From Taenia hydatigena (Eukaryota > Platyhelminthes > Cestoda > Cyclophyllidea > Taeniidae): a DNA stretch of 64,000 nucleotides. Below the pieces are notes generated by a model, which made no database searches, was not told the DNA's origin, and saw nothing but the letters and a program-made list of their open reading frames with translations. Shown piece by piece: positions 49,601 through 60,562 of the stretch. The first letter of the stretch is position 1. Every line of letters begins with the position of its first letter. The stretch covers positions 35,152,211 to 35,216,210 of the forward strand of contig JADWOT020000001.1 in assembly GCA_036345935.2 (NCBI GenBank). The letters run 5' to 3'. Made by a program: the position numbers and the translations under genes.

Positions 49601-50714
49601 ACCAAATGTGATTGGTTGTAATCTAAGTTATCTCCCATCGTCTGATAAATTAAATATCAAAAACTGCAACCTTTATCTTAGTTTGCCTCTTGCACGTTGT
49701 AAAACCGCACATGATGCATTTAGTTGATTAACCTGTGCAAAGAACATAGCTTATACATCTTCCTGAAGCCTTATTCAAATGCATTTGGGATTTTTTCTGG
49801 AATACAGATGGTATACCAAAATCATAAAGCATCATTTCTGGTCTCACGAATCAAGTATTAGTAAAGAAGCAAAATATTTACCTTAATAAACACGTTTCAT
49901 GTGATACAAATGAGCTATAGCCGGCCAAAACAGAAAAAGCAATTGAAAATCGGCGAGTGATAAAACATGGCAATGCGATCAACCAGGTAGAACGCTGTAT
50001 TAACCAAATGATGCACAAATGCATGAATAAAATCTGATTCCGTATTATTGCCAAAGTGTCCATGTGGCTTCGCATGAACTCGCTTATAAAAAGTTAGCTA
50101 CATGGTTGCTTCTCCGTACCCAGTTTAGAGGGTAGCTTATGTGAGCATCTCATAAATTCCTGGCATGGTTTCGCTTTTTACCCACTGAAAGAAGAAGAAA
50201 TGAAGCAAAGCTGCAAAGGATATGCTGTCGTTACCAACTTTGATTGTTGTGCTGGCAAGGAATCAAGGGCTACAATAATATCGAGACAATCTCCTACCAC
50301 CCTTGCACGCCTATGCTAAGATGCAGCCTAGATCAAATAGGGCACTAGGCAGACCATCAGCTGGCAGTTGCTTTAGTCCTTGCGGTACTGCGATAGTGAA
50401 TTTGAAAAACATCAATGTTTGATCTCATCATAAGGGCTATAATTAAATGCGGTTGTGACAGTTTAAACGAGACATGTCTATTGGCCGATGCTACTGTGGT
50501 AGTGACTGACTGAAAGTAATTTACCCTCAGCTGGCAGTTTCCTCGTTACGAGGGTCTATCTTCTGCAAGTGCTTTAACATCAGTAACGTTTTTGGGCTCT
50601 AATGGCAAAGATCATGGATGTTTGGTCTATTACTGTAACCTATTTTTCAGTTATCTGTCAGTATTTTGAACAAAGTTCCTGCATCTCTAGAAGACGACTA
50701 CCTCCATGCCACAA
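46621..50714. other. Mostly unique stretch with one weak exon candidate
   Basis: No repeat copies were recognised over about 4 kb, which contrasts with both flanks. Apart from the candidate at 47232-47435 no coding signal could be defended. Sequence around 48300-50100 is AT-rich. Confidence 0.4.
47232..47435 (-). CDS. Hypothetical exon-like ORF
   Basis: An ATG at 47435 opens a 67-codon frame with balanced protein-like composition (segment GLQTHLAAFRSKISSMKEF). A CTACAG lies just upstream of the ATG, a CAG-GTAGCG donor lies at the 3' end, and a TTTGCAG acceptor 79 nt further on precedes a 43-codon open block (47025-47156) beginning PYLHYLRSHDNLF. The two blocks are not in compatible phase across that intron, which weakens the model. 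No family was recognised. Confidence 0.2.
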   Translation of the reverse strand: MDRVGLLVAMMINLSIQSAEERGGWTVAFETDPGLQTHLAAFRSKISSMKEFSLNIGMDFARRHQCR

Positions 50715-51260
50715 ATAATTGACTTCTACTTCTATGGAAACCCACATTCTGCAGGCTTACTCACCACAGAATTCAAGTCTAACTGAATGGACGCACTCAA
50801 CTTTTCTCTGCAGCTGTTTCTTGGTCAAAGCCAATTTGAGTATCTGCGTGCATACGATGTCGAGAAAAGTGACCGAGGCGAAAAAACAATGCGCTACCTT
50901 CATTTTACCGAACGGATCAGTGACCAAAGAAATACAATCTCGTACTCTCTCCTGCGTTGCTTGAATTGAGAGGCAGGCCTATTCTAATAAATTACTATTG
51001 CATAACCTTTGCTGGCAGTCAGTACCTCCTGCTCAAATTCGCTTTGGTTGAGAAACGGCTGACACAAAACTTGAGCGTGGCCATTCAGCTAGCCTGCGAT
51101 TCTAAGGTGGATGGATGTGCGCAATGTGGATTGAGGTTGACCTTTCTGCCCCTTGTGCTGCCTGTAGACCTCAACCTGATGATGGGGCCCTGCCTAGTAA
51201 GAAAACACAAAATTGATGCTTTTATTACGTCTTGATTTTGTGGGGTCGGTAGCAGCTTTA
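50715..51260 (+). repeat. Repeat module E, copy 2
   Basis: Aligns with the reverse complement of 13345-13990, including 19- to 20-nt identical runs such as the one starting CTCTCTCCTGCGTTGCTTGAA near 50945. The frame at 50957-51235 encodes a peptide clearly related to that at 13360-13656 (GRPIL-NYYCITF, VAIQLA, LTFLP-VLP-DLNLMM). Confidence 0.75.
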
Positions 51261-51289
51261 GGTGATCAATTCTTAGAAAGCCTTATTTG

Positions 51290-53180
51290 ATGACAGTTCG
51301 GTAGTCAGAGACGTGTTTGACGAACGCTTCTCATCTAACTTGGAATACGAAATGGTCAGGCATACATAAAGCAAACATATCGACCTGACGAGGCGGCTAG
51401 ATATTCGTCCCCACTAATGATGCTGCAATCACTCCGGTCGTAGAATTTGGCGGAGTGTTGCAGCAGCATTAATCACAGAGACAGCGGAGGTGGAGCAACA
51501 GCACCGGTCCTCCTCCAAACGTGCTTAATCCCCACCACCCCACCTCGTTAATCATAGGACCAGTGATGGATGCCGATACCCACCTGCGTACAATCTACTC
51601 GTTTCGTTCTACTATACACCGTGGCGAAAGTGTCGGCACACAGCCGCTGACATTGTAACAGCCGCACACTTCGTGGAAACCACCTCTCAGTCAATGTGGA
51701 TCGAGATTGTTCAAATGTGACGTCTGCAGTCATGGTGCGTCTCCTTCCTTTCTGCATCCATTGGTGGTCCCATCACTAAACGAGTGATGTCTGCACAACT
51801 TGCCTACTTGGACAGGCAGGAGCGTTTTACCCGTTACCCGTTACTGCTAAGGTTTTCTTTGCAATGTGAGAGAGATTTCCCACATATCTATCGTCTCCTT
51901 GGTTCCAGAGCGGATTGCAGCCTCGGAAAGTTATGAAACTCGACGAACTTTGCCCTTACAGTCACCTAGTGGATTTCATCATTGCATGAGGAAAATAATC
52001 GGAAATGTTCTTTCTACCCCAGCAAGTTCTTGCAGACTTCGCAGTCTTAAGAATCCACCATGCGCAGAAGAGACAGAAGAGAACAAGCACAATAAAACCT
52101 TTTCCACTCCACTACCCGTCAATAAAGAAAGTCCGAGCTTTCGTCTGCAAGTTTTAAGCCACATCAAGTGCTAGTTTCATTAACTATTTTAAGGAAAGTA
52201 TTCACTAAAAGGGAATAGGATAAGCAATGGTGCGTTGGAAGTGGGTAGGTGAGTAGGTGTGAGGGACGCGAAGGCCACCTGTAGGTAGCGGTCGAGATTA
52301 ATGGAATAAATAGAAGGAAACAGTAGGTGATGTGCATAATCCACTGGAATCACCAATGTGCACAACAGTTATCTCCTCCAGTTCACTTTACTTCTCATCA
52401 TTAAACTGTCGTCTCCCTCTCCAACTAGCCAAATGCTCTCGCTTTCGATGACTTTAGAGCTTGCATAGAGTCGTCGGGATGACACATGCGACAAGTGACC
52501 ATATGACCATAGGTGGCACAAGCATAGCCACTGAGAGGTGATTATTTCAGGTTAAAATTATTCCCCAGCGGTTTCTCAACCCACTCGAGAGAGCTCTGCA
52601 TGATTTTACAGCGTCTGCGCAAAACATCTCCAATCGTGTTATTCAAAGCAGTCGACCTCTCAGCACCCCGACTAACCACACTCATTCTAGCTCTAGATTT
52701 ATCGGATGTTGACAAGGAAACCGGCGTTTTCCTAACACTGAAAGCTGGGCAGAGAATGCAGCACCGATAGCTCCACCCCAAAACTGTTGGTTTATACTGG
52801 GGAAGACTTGCCTCACAATGGAGATCAATTAAAATAAACGGATGCCTCGATACAAGCAGAGGAGACAATGACTCACATTTGGTTCACCTCCCTGCCAATC
52901 ATTCCATGGCCTAAAATACGCCACAGCTGTGTTGGATATAGAAGTCGAAATGAGGACCTTCATGATCTGCAACTTCGTCACTATTGAGCGGTGGATTAAC
53001 CACATCTCGGGATCTCAATTAACAGTGGTGTTGTCGACACACTCCAGAGAAAACTGAAGCAGTAGCACAGTTGCTAGCAGTTGGTGAGGTGGATGATTAG
53101 TTGGTTCGCAGGTTCGACCGGACAAGCATTCAATAACTTGCGCGACTAAGTGACAGGCTTATGATTACCCACCGAACACA
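51290..53180 (+). repeat. Repeat mosaic collinear with palindrome II arm modules
   Basis: In order: module M (51290-51430); a block matching 37600-37740 (51460-51640); module F (51680-52185); an inverted module Q remnant (52195-52330); and module S (52370-53180), collinear with 43490-44310 (CTCTCCxACTAGCC, GTCGTCGGxATGA, GGATGTTGACAAGG, TGCAACTTCGTC). No gene is supported. Confidence 0.7.
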
Positions 53181-55919
53181 TTGTAGTACAAAATAATGCA
53201 AGCAATGACGTTGCAACACGACAAGACCGGCAAAGTAACTACATCTCGAGATTTCAACTAACAGTGGTGGTGTCTACGCACTGCATTTCAGACTTAGATG
53301 GGCTGACAGGGACTTAGTTAAGATAGTTATAATGCCTTTGAATTGCTTTGGGTGGCACAAACGTTAATTGACACGTCAAGTGAGTTTTGCTTACTGCCAG
53401 AAGCATGGCGCAGGCTTGGTCTCCGGATGATCGTTGACCTACCGAGTTAGAGAAGTAGTGACAAGAGGATAATATAATTTGCTGTGTCATTCAAGGCATT
53501 CAGGAAGTGGATGGTGGCAGCAATAAACATGACGCTCTTCAGACTCCCCTGCACTGCTGACCTTTACCACAGTAAATTCCACCGACCATCAACTTACATA
53601 ACGGCTGCATTACGGACTCACAAACAAACTGCACCAAACAGTTACCGATCTATATAAAAGGCAAATTTAGTGGGCCGAGACACATCCGCGCACAACGCAC
53701 AGCTACTAACTAACTAATGAGTAGCATGTCGCAGTGCCAGTGTATCGTTTAATGGGCCAGTAAGCTGCCTATTCCGCATCTTAGTTCAATCCAACATTAA
53801 CCGAACCACCTTTTAGCATCTACTAATCAGAGAGCGACGTCAGCTGTCCTTTGGAGAGGACTATTGAAATGCCTGTGTTTGTCCAGTTAGCGTCCACTAC
53901 TCCTCATCTGCTTCCAGTCAGCAAATTAAGCACAGAATGGCAAGACGCATTGATGCTTTGCAGCAATAGCATTCTGCAACTGCAGTCACCACTTGCTTGC
54001 CCATAACTTTTACCTTCGATTCCTTGAAACGAAAAGAGGGAGAGCAAGTAGGGAACAAATTTCTATTGAGATATGACGGAAAACACTTCTCGGTCGAAGG
54101 CGAATAATGATACTTGTGCATGAGGATGTGCATCCATCGAATGATTTTGGCCAGAAGAGAACGGTTCAGTTCACCACGTCTACTTCAGCTATGCCGATAT
54201 ACCCAAACGGGCAGCGATCCATCAAAATTAGCAGGTGCCGATATGATGACAGCAAAACCAGCAATGACACTACTCCTTGTCTTTTGGACGGCAGTATAGA
54301 GACGCATTTGCTGTCCTACCGATACTCAATGTCCGAGAATCCCCTATCACCAACGCAGTCAACATCAACACTAGCATCTGGCTCGTAACCACGACCAATG
54401 CAGCCAGAGGTGCCAAAGACGCCCGATTAAGCCTCTACAACTGTGCTTTCCTCCGTCTCTGTGGTCTGTGCTGCCCTGACCTCAAGGAAGAAGGTTATGT
54501 CCCATTATGACAGTGAGAACCAGGACCTGAACAGCACATACCTTTAGGAGTGTGCTGATGCATAATTTGAATAAATTGAGGGGATCGCTTTTAACAACAC
54601 TTGGGTTAACTGCTGGTCACTTCATGTGGACCCTTCAACGTGGCCGAAATGTGATCTTTACTGACTGCCACACTTTTTGCTGTTCCCTCGTTGGCGAGCG
54701 AACTATCAGTGCGATGATTAGTGCGAAGAAATTGTCCTCTCCCTGTTGGAGAGGATAGTCGCATGATTGGGATGAGCTGTCGGAGTAATTCCGCCCACCA
54801 TCGACATGGTTAGGTCTGGCTCTACCAATTCCTAATAAATTCTTTAACAGCGCAGAAAGAGGGCACCACCAGAACTGATTTTATCCACGTTAGGCAAAAC
54901 ACATTCAAACTACAATTGAGGAAACCGTTTTCGATGTTGATCTGAGTAGGACGCTTCGCGTTAAATGTGACACAGACGACGATTTACAATTGCACAACCT
55001 CCATTTTTCTCTCCTTCCTTAGTTTAACATCCTTCTCTTCTTTACGGAGGACTCGCGTTCAAATAAAGTGACCCGTTGCAGTGGTGTAAAGACAAACCAT
55101 TTGGACGGTCGAAGCTACAAGTTGACACGATGGATTTGGGGACAGGCTAGCATTACTAGGTTGTGAAGTAACTTCTACACGATTGTCCAATTACTTTAGA
55201 GAGATCTTGAGGAGAATGAAGGATTCCGCGTCGACTAAAGTGCGAATGTTGCGGTACCCTTGCTAAAGTGAGGTGGCAGCAGCGTTACACACAATCCATT
55301 GACCAATCAGATGTACAAGAGCAGTTCGTTTAAACCTAACCACCACGCAGAGAAGATCGTCACATGCCTGCAGTGAGAAGTCGGTTTCAGCATCTATGCA
55401 ATCCAAATCACGTCATTAGGCCACTTATCGAGGCTATTCCACAGAGATTCAAAAACTCTTGTCGGCGTTACTGTCCGAAGACTACGACGGTGACAGAATA
55501 TTTAAGCCTTGCTGTAGGCACCAGTCTGCAGTTAGCTGGAGCATCACTGCAATCACTGGAATGCCATATGGTCTTTACCATCCTGTGGTAATCAGGACTA
55601 GGAGAAGGCTAAAACAATGAGAAGTGTGGCCGTTGAGGCACGGATCATGCTAAATCGACGATCTGAATCCCTCCACCTGCGCAACTGCAATGCACTTAGC
55701 ACCTTTAAATCCCAAACAATTTTTAGCACTACACATACACAAACAAATCCAAAAATCAGACACCTTAACAAGTGAGACCTAGCAGTCAAGCACTTTCAAC
55801 CTTATAAACAAGTAACTATACCTCTTACTTTTCTGCCTCTTCCCTCCTCCACCTCGCCCTCCTTCTCACCATCTCAACCATTCTTTAAAGACAACTCTTT
55901 ACAAATCCAATCTCTTTAT
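53181..55919. other. Repeat remnants and gene-poor sequence
   Basis: The 53335-53640 part matches 17715-18000. The 54370-54520 part matches 42060-42190 and, inverted, 36760-36880. A good TATA motif lies at 53651-53660 without an ORF behind it. Other ORFs lack support. Confidence 0.45.
53651..53660 (+). promoter_or_regulatory. Orphan TATA-box motif
   Basis: TATATAAAAG in a GC-flanked context is a close match to the metazoan TATA consensus. No ORF longer than a dozen codons starts within 250 nt downstream. It could drive a non-coding transcript or a short first exon, or be chance. Confidence 0.3.
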
Positions 55920-55939
55920 TTGATTTGTCGACCACATCG

Positions 55940-56275
55940 TCAGGATTTTACCTTTCGGCGATCTGATTGCGACGCTTTTGGACAGAGAAATGGTCTACGC
56001 AGCATTTCTGCTTGCGTACACGAGCTTCGCACTGCTCAATTGGAGCAGTGCAATGAGCTTCCCTCCCTCCCTACTTGGCCAATAATTACGCCGCCTTGTG
56101 CATCTGATGACGAGGAAAGGTAATGCGGAAGATCACCACCGGTGCTCAATTGGAGTAGAGATGAGACCCTGCAGACGCCGTCAACACAAGCTGCCGTCGG
56201 CCTCAGTGGACCAGGATGCAACTAGCTTCGCAACGCCATCTCTTTCTCCTCAACTTACATTGCCGGTGCTGCTTG
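55940..56275 (+). pseudogene. Exon-like membrane module, copy 3
   Basis: Encodes MVYAAFLLAYTSFALLNWSSA in frame with upstream HIVRILPFGDLIATLLDRE, so it preserves the frame that copy 1 at 26737 has lost. The segment for the second helix is deleted or scrambled after about 56060. The interval that is a 46-nt intron in the other copies begins AT instead of GT here (56161). Similarity ends in the CTCAG-TGGACCAGGA block near 56215. Degenerate. Confidence 0.4.
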
Positions 56276-57650
56276 CATGACAACTGTATGCAGTCAGCCT
56301 CAACTTGGTAAGGTCGACTAATCTGCAGCAGCTATCCACACTAGCAAATAGCATAATTGGGACGTGTAAAAATAAACTTACCAAATCAAATGCTTTAAAT
56401 GGTAGCACTGCAGTAAATAATGCACATGCGAACTTGGTAGCCCTTTTGCTCGTCCATAACAACGATTCAATGCGAGAAATCGCCATCATCGCACGAGAAG
56501 ACGTAGAGCCAGCAGAAATGTCAGTCAAACCACCGCGTCGTCACCTTAGAGCGAAGCGTCAATTGTGGTCACGGTAACGACAATTAAAAACAAGGAATGA
56601 TTTGGGTGATAAGAGTAACGCATTCGAAAACATAACTAATTCAATTTTGTGTTTGTATTAAACTTTACGAGACCGCATTAGTGGGTTAGAGATGCCGCGC
56701 ATAATGACAAATGCAACAATACATATTTTAGCGCGAATATTTTAAGCACCGAATTAATATTTAGCTGAGATTGTGATGTGCATACTATAGCTGCTTTGGT
56801 TATTGAAATGTGGCACTGCTAAAAGTGAGTTATTTGATCTCACAGTTTTTATCTGACATCTTGCATTGGCCCAGTGAAGCGAACTCATATCCTGGCTACT
56901 CACGGCAGGGTGGAAAGGATGGAGTGGAAACAATTTTGTGAATGAGTCTACTCATCCATTACTAGACCTGTTCGCATTCGTTCTCGGACCGTAGCAGTTA
57001 TGTTGCAATGTGGGAGGGATTACGCTTGCGAATCGTTGCTTGCGAGAGATAGTGCGTCGTGGTCATTCCTATGCTATATTATGGAATGTCTGTCGCATAG
57101 TCGGTAAGCTGGATCGCTGCCAACCCTGTTCACTCATTTCTCACTAGAATTGACATTGTTAACCAATATTTTAATGTGGTGGCGCCTCTCACACCCACCT
57201 ACTTAGCCCACTAATGTTCGTCTCATTACCATTCACCCCATCCTGCCCACATAGAAGGCGAACAGAAAGCACTGATATGGCAAAACTCTGTTAACACGAT
57301 ACAATCGTGCTATGGGGTGTGGGGAAGAGGGTTATGGAGAGGGGGAAAAGGGACGAGGCGAATGATCCCTAACAACTTAGACAGCAGAAGATGCGCCATC
57401 TTCCTGTGCGTCCTCTTCTTACTCCGGGTTGGTGTTTTAGCCCTAAAATAACCAATGGAAGAAGAGAAGGGTGAGGATGCAAAATAAGGAGGAGGAGGGG
57501 GAGGAGGAGAGTGGATGAGTGCGAGGAGCTTACGGGGGTGTTGAGCATTCCACTCTCGCCACCAGCGCTCAGCTAAAAGAAGTAATAAAACCATGCCGAT
57601 GTGGCTAATGCCTGTAAATTAGGTGGTCTAAAGTGAAAACAACGCTAATG
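56276..57650. other. No convincing gene
   Basis: A plus-strand frame at about 56290-56577 encodes a protein-like tail (MREIAIIAREDVEPAEMSV), but it has no ATG near its start and no clear acceptor. A polypurine tract (GGA-rich) lies at 57486-57515. Confidence 0.3.
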
Positions 57651-57706
57651 CTACTGATAGCTGCCCAAACAATAAAAGCAAGTCAGCTGAAAGACGTATG
57701 CTGAGT

Positions 57707-58156
57707 CTGCAAGTAATTATGAACCAAGTGATTGAGCATAAAAGCGTGAAGTAAGTCTTGAGCTAGAACCGCTATGTAACTCCTACAAAGTGACTTTACC
57801 ATTATGCAGAGGAGGAGGAGAAGGGAAAGAAGGGTGTGAGACTCACTTGGATCGGTGCCTAGACACACGGCCTTAGTGGCCGGTGCAATTTCCTCGTCAA
57901 GAAGGGGAGATATTGCAAAACTGGTTGTCTCCTGGTCCACTGAGGCCGGTGGCAGCCTTCGGTGGTGGCGCAAACAAGGTCTCACCTCAACTCCAACTGA
58001 GCGCCGGTGGCGCTCCCCCACCTCGTCTTCCCTCCTTGTCACATCTACAAGGCAGCAGATTTATTAGCGAAATGGACACACTTACAGTCGACAAGGGTTC
58101 CAGCGATACCAGCAATTGCCCACATGTAGGACCATGTGAGTAGGTTCAGCGCCTTC
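57707..58156 (-). pseudogene. Exon-like membrane module with mini-introns, copy 2
   Basis: Minus-strand copy of the module at 26737. The second helix (ALNLLTWSYMWAIAGIAGTLV) is followed by a 41-nt GTAAGT...TTGTAG interval (58045-58085), a 59-nt block, a 46-nt GTGAGA...CTCAG interval (57940-57985), a longer open block (ETTSFAISPLLDEEIAPATKAVCLG), and a 140-nt GTGAGT...TGCAG interval (57707-57846). All donors are GT here. The first helix is missing because the copy breaks at about 58156, exactly where the inverted Hsp70 fragment begins. Confidence 0.45.
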
Positions 58157-58246
58157 GACGTGTCCATCATGTCGATAGAGAAAGGTGAATTTGAGGTAAA
58201 GGCGGTTGGCGGTGACACGCATCTGGGCGGTGAATGTGCGATTTGC
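58157..58246 (+). pseudogene. Inverted Hsp70 fragment (foldback arm)
   Basis: Ninety nucleotides encoding the conserved [19 protein letters not shown] segment of the Hsp70 ATPase domain, in opposite orientation to the main pseudogene. It differs from the facing arm (58289-58378) at 3 of 90 positions. The 42-nt loop lies between them. The left edge is fused to the membrane-module copy 2. It keeps Glu where the main copy has Lys; other Hsp70s carry a non-lysine residue there. Confidence 0.85.
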
Positions 58247-58288
58247 TTTTCGAGGCGCAACTGCTTCAAGATACAACTGTTAAGTCAT

Positions 58289-58992
58289 GCAAATCGCACA
58301 TTCACCGCCCAGATGTGTGTCACCACCAACCGCCTTTACCTCAAATTTACCTTTCTCTATCGACATGATGGACACGTCAAGGATGCCACAACCCCAATCA
58401 AAGACGAGCACATTGCGCTGCCTGTCGAATCTCTTGTCCAGTCCGTAGGCGATGGCAGCTGCAGTTGGCTCATTGATGAGGCGCAACACATTCAAGCCTG
58501 CCAGTTTCCCAGCATTGATCGTGGCCCGGCGCTGATCGCCATTAAAGCATGCTGACACTGTGATAACAGCACTCGTCACCTTTCGCCCAAGTATGCCTCT
58601 GCTGTCTCCTTCATCTTCAATAACACCATGGACGAGATCTCCTCTGCAATGAAACGCTTTGCCTTACCACAATGCTGCACTTCGATCTTCGGTATTTTTC
58701 CGGACTCTATCACTTTAAAGGGCCAGCGCTTTACGTCGACCTGTACAGTCATGTCTTTAAAACGGCGTCCAATCAGACGCTTCACATCAAACACTGTGTT
58801 GGTAGGATTCATGATTACCTGCCTCATCGCGGCCTCACCGACGAGGCATTCCCGATCCGTAAAAGCAACACAACTCGGCGTTGTGCGGTTGCCCTGATCA
58901 TTAGCGATAATTTCAACTTTGCCATTCTGGACAACACCAACGCACGAGAACGTTGTTCCCAAGTCGATACCAATGGCTAAACCCGCTGACAT
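58289..58992 (-). pseudogene. hsp70: Hsp70 (cytosolic) pseudogene, 5' third only
   Basis: ATG at 58992 opens 138 codons of unmistakable Hsp70 N-terminus ([52 protein letters not shown]). A one-base loss near 58580 causes a TGA, and the correct frame resumes immediately (VTSAVITV..., [18 protein letters not shown]). The phosphate-2 loop reads [10 protein letters not shown], so the usual glycine and threonine of DLGGGTFDVS are replaced. Similarity stops after THLGGE; the family is normally about 640 residues, so roughly two thirds is missing, including the substrate domain. A TATA motif upstream suggests origin by DNA duplication with its promoter rather than by retroposition. Any product would be non-functional as a chaperone. 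Degenerate Hsp70 copies are known to be numerous in tapeworms. Confidence 0.95.
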
Positions 58993-59061
58993 TCTCTCGC
59001 GAAATGCACAGACGGTAACACTTCTAGTCTAATGAAGATGATCTTCACAGTCTTTGCAGCC

Positions 59062-59068
59062 CTTTATA
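59062..59068 (-). promoter_or_regulatory. TATA box upstream of the Hsp70 pseudogene
   Basis: TATAAAG on the minus strand about 70-76 nt before the ATG, implying a leader of about 45 nt. I see no clean heat-shock element (alternating GAA/TTC) in the 100 nt further upstream. Confidence 0.5.
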
Positions 59069-59099
59069 TCAGCTACAATGGATCACGGTGAACCTATCT

Positions 59100-59780
59100 A
59101 CGGTGTGCGCTAACTACTCGGATGCCATCATTTAACCAGCACTTACCACTGCCTCAAGCTTCTTATTAGCTGACGACTGCACACTCGAAGGGCTGACAGC
59201 CAATGCGTGCTCCTGTGTGAGCACATCTTTGATGTGAGTACTGACGCAAGCAGTGGCGACAGCTCCGTGTTAACGTGTGTTTGTGTGTGTGTGAAATAAA
59301 TGTGTCATTTGAGCAGCAACAATATAGTGACTCCTGACAATTAATATTCTGATATCTCATTACCTTTACTGACATAGACATGAACTATTTGAACTGGAAA
59401 GCGAATTGGAAAAGTCGTAGCACAGCAGGATGCAAGGACACCTTACTCACTGCAACAACAAGTTAGCTCCTTACTCAGGGATATGATTTTATTCGTGGAC
59501 AGTGAGTTGAGCACTTGTGGCGAAAGGCAATGAAATTAATTTCAAGTGCGCAATTATCCAAAATTTAATTGGAACGCATTGTTTGGGTGCCTTACGGTAG
59601 TATTAAGATACTAGCCAATATGGGTCAAATGTCACGGTTTGCCTCAGACAGCTTGTATTCAAATGGTGACCATGCCGTGTTTTAAAATGATTACCGCCTC
59701 TGTGGAATCCTGTAAGGAGTTAAGAATCGTAACTCAAAGTTTCAGAAGTTTCGAAAGCATTGAAATGCATGAAGGTTATT
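59100..59780. other. No gene seen
   Basis: Short TG-rich tract at 59274-59292. No ORF or repeat copy is supported. Confidence 0.35.
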
Positions 59781-59783
59781 TCG

Positions 59784-59790
59784 TATAAAA
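59784..59790 (+). promoter_or_regulatory. TATA motif close to a short secreted ORF
   Basis: TATAAAA lies only 26-32 nt before the ATG at 59816, so a transcript would begin almost at the start codon. Either the leader is extremely short or the pairing is coincidental. Confidence 0.35.
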
Positions 59791-59815
59791 GGTGTTCTCC
59801 ATGAAGTGAAGGAAA

Positions 59816-60103
59816 ATGGCTGCGAGAATTAAAACAGCCTTAACAACCTTGCTTATCATTCACCTTATCTTCCTGCGACCACGCTCAGTGAATGACGCAT
59901 CTTTGAGCACAGTTTGTGGTAATAAAACGCAAACCTACACCAGAGCTATTGTGCTCTGCATTTCAAGGCGCCTCCGTCACACCCAAATTAGGTGGAGCCA
60001 CTCAAGAGCCGATAACAGACACAAGAGGAGTCACGTGTCGATTGGCTTGACAGAGTCAGACAATTACATTCTTCGTGTCAGCAGCCATGCATTCAACTGC
60101 TAA
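59816..60103 (+). CDS. Hypothetical small secreted protein
   Basis: A 95-residue frame from an ATG with a hydrophobic leader (ALTTLLIIHLIFL, residues 8-20) that could act as a signal peptide. The rest is basic and Ser/Arg/His-rich (segments RRLRHTQIRWSHSRADNRHK), with four cysteines including the C-terminal residue. No family was recognised. Support is the leader and the TATA motif just upstream; no poly-A signal was found near the end. Chance is a real alternative. Confidence 0.25.
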   Translation: MAARIKTALTTLLIIHLIFLRPRSVNDASLSTVCGNKTQTYTRAIVLCISRRLRHTQIRWSHSRADNRHKRSHVSIGLTESDNYILRVSSHAFNC

Positions 60104-60271
60104 TGCTTTAGGGCAAGAAAACAAGCTAAAGCCCAAAGGTGACAATGTCTAAGATTTCAGCTAGTTGTTAACAGTTGTAAGAGTGTAGAGGCACAATTTG
60201 ACATCAGAGAGTGAGCACACAGACCGAATAAGAGCAGCTACATACTCGGCTCTGCTTGCGAATCATGAACC

Positions 60272-60562
60272 ATGATCTCTTTATGGAGTCGCGCAAAAAT
60301 GCAATGTTCATTCCTCTGCATTTGCTTAGCCCATTTAAGGGTGACAGCTAAAGGCTGCCCTCAGGGCGCACTTTGTTTTGTTGTCTTTTTTTCTACCGAC
60401 AAAATCAGGAACAAGCGCTACACACCCGATTGGGCAAGCACCTATCGCATCAGAAAGGACACGACAAAGGGGCCAGGAGCGATTATTTCTGTGATTCTAT
60501 TGTGCTCTTTAGCCCTTTTGTGTTCCGACAGTAAGCGTTATTTTTTAATAATCCATTCATAA
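60272..60562 (+). CDS. Hypothetical small protein with two hydrophobic segments
   Basis: A 96-residue frame with a hydrophobic, cysteine-containing N-terminal region after Met10 (MQCSFLCICLAHL). A second hydrophobic stretch near residues 70-86 (IISVILLCSLALLC) is preceded by a basic linker. It could be a small membrane or secreted protein. No domain, promoter or poly-A signal was recognised, so it is weakly supported. Confidence 0.2.
   Translation: MISLWSRAKMQCSFLCICLAHLRVTAKGCPQGALCFVVFFSTDKIRNKRYTPDWASTYRIRKDTTKGPGAIISVILLCSLALLCSDSKRYFLIIHS

Noticed and set aside
58136..58555. 139-codon plus-strand ORF
   Set aside because: It begins in the inverted Hsp70 fragment and then reads antisense through the main Hsp70 pseudogene, so it is a product of the foldback.
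58628..58980. Plus-strand ORFs of 89 and 102 codons
   Set aside because: Antisense shadows of the Hsp70 N-terminal coding sequence.
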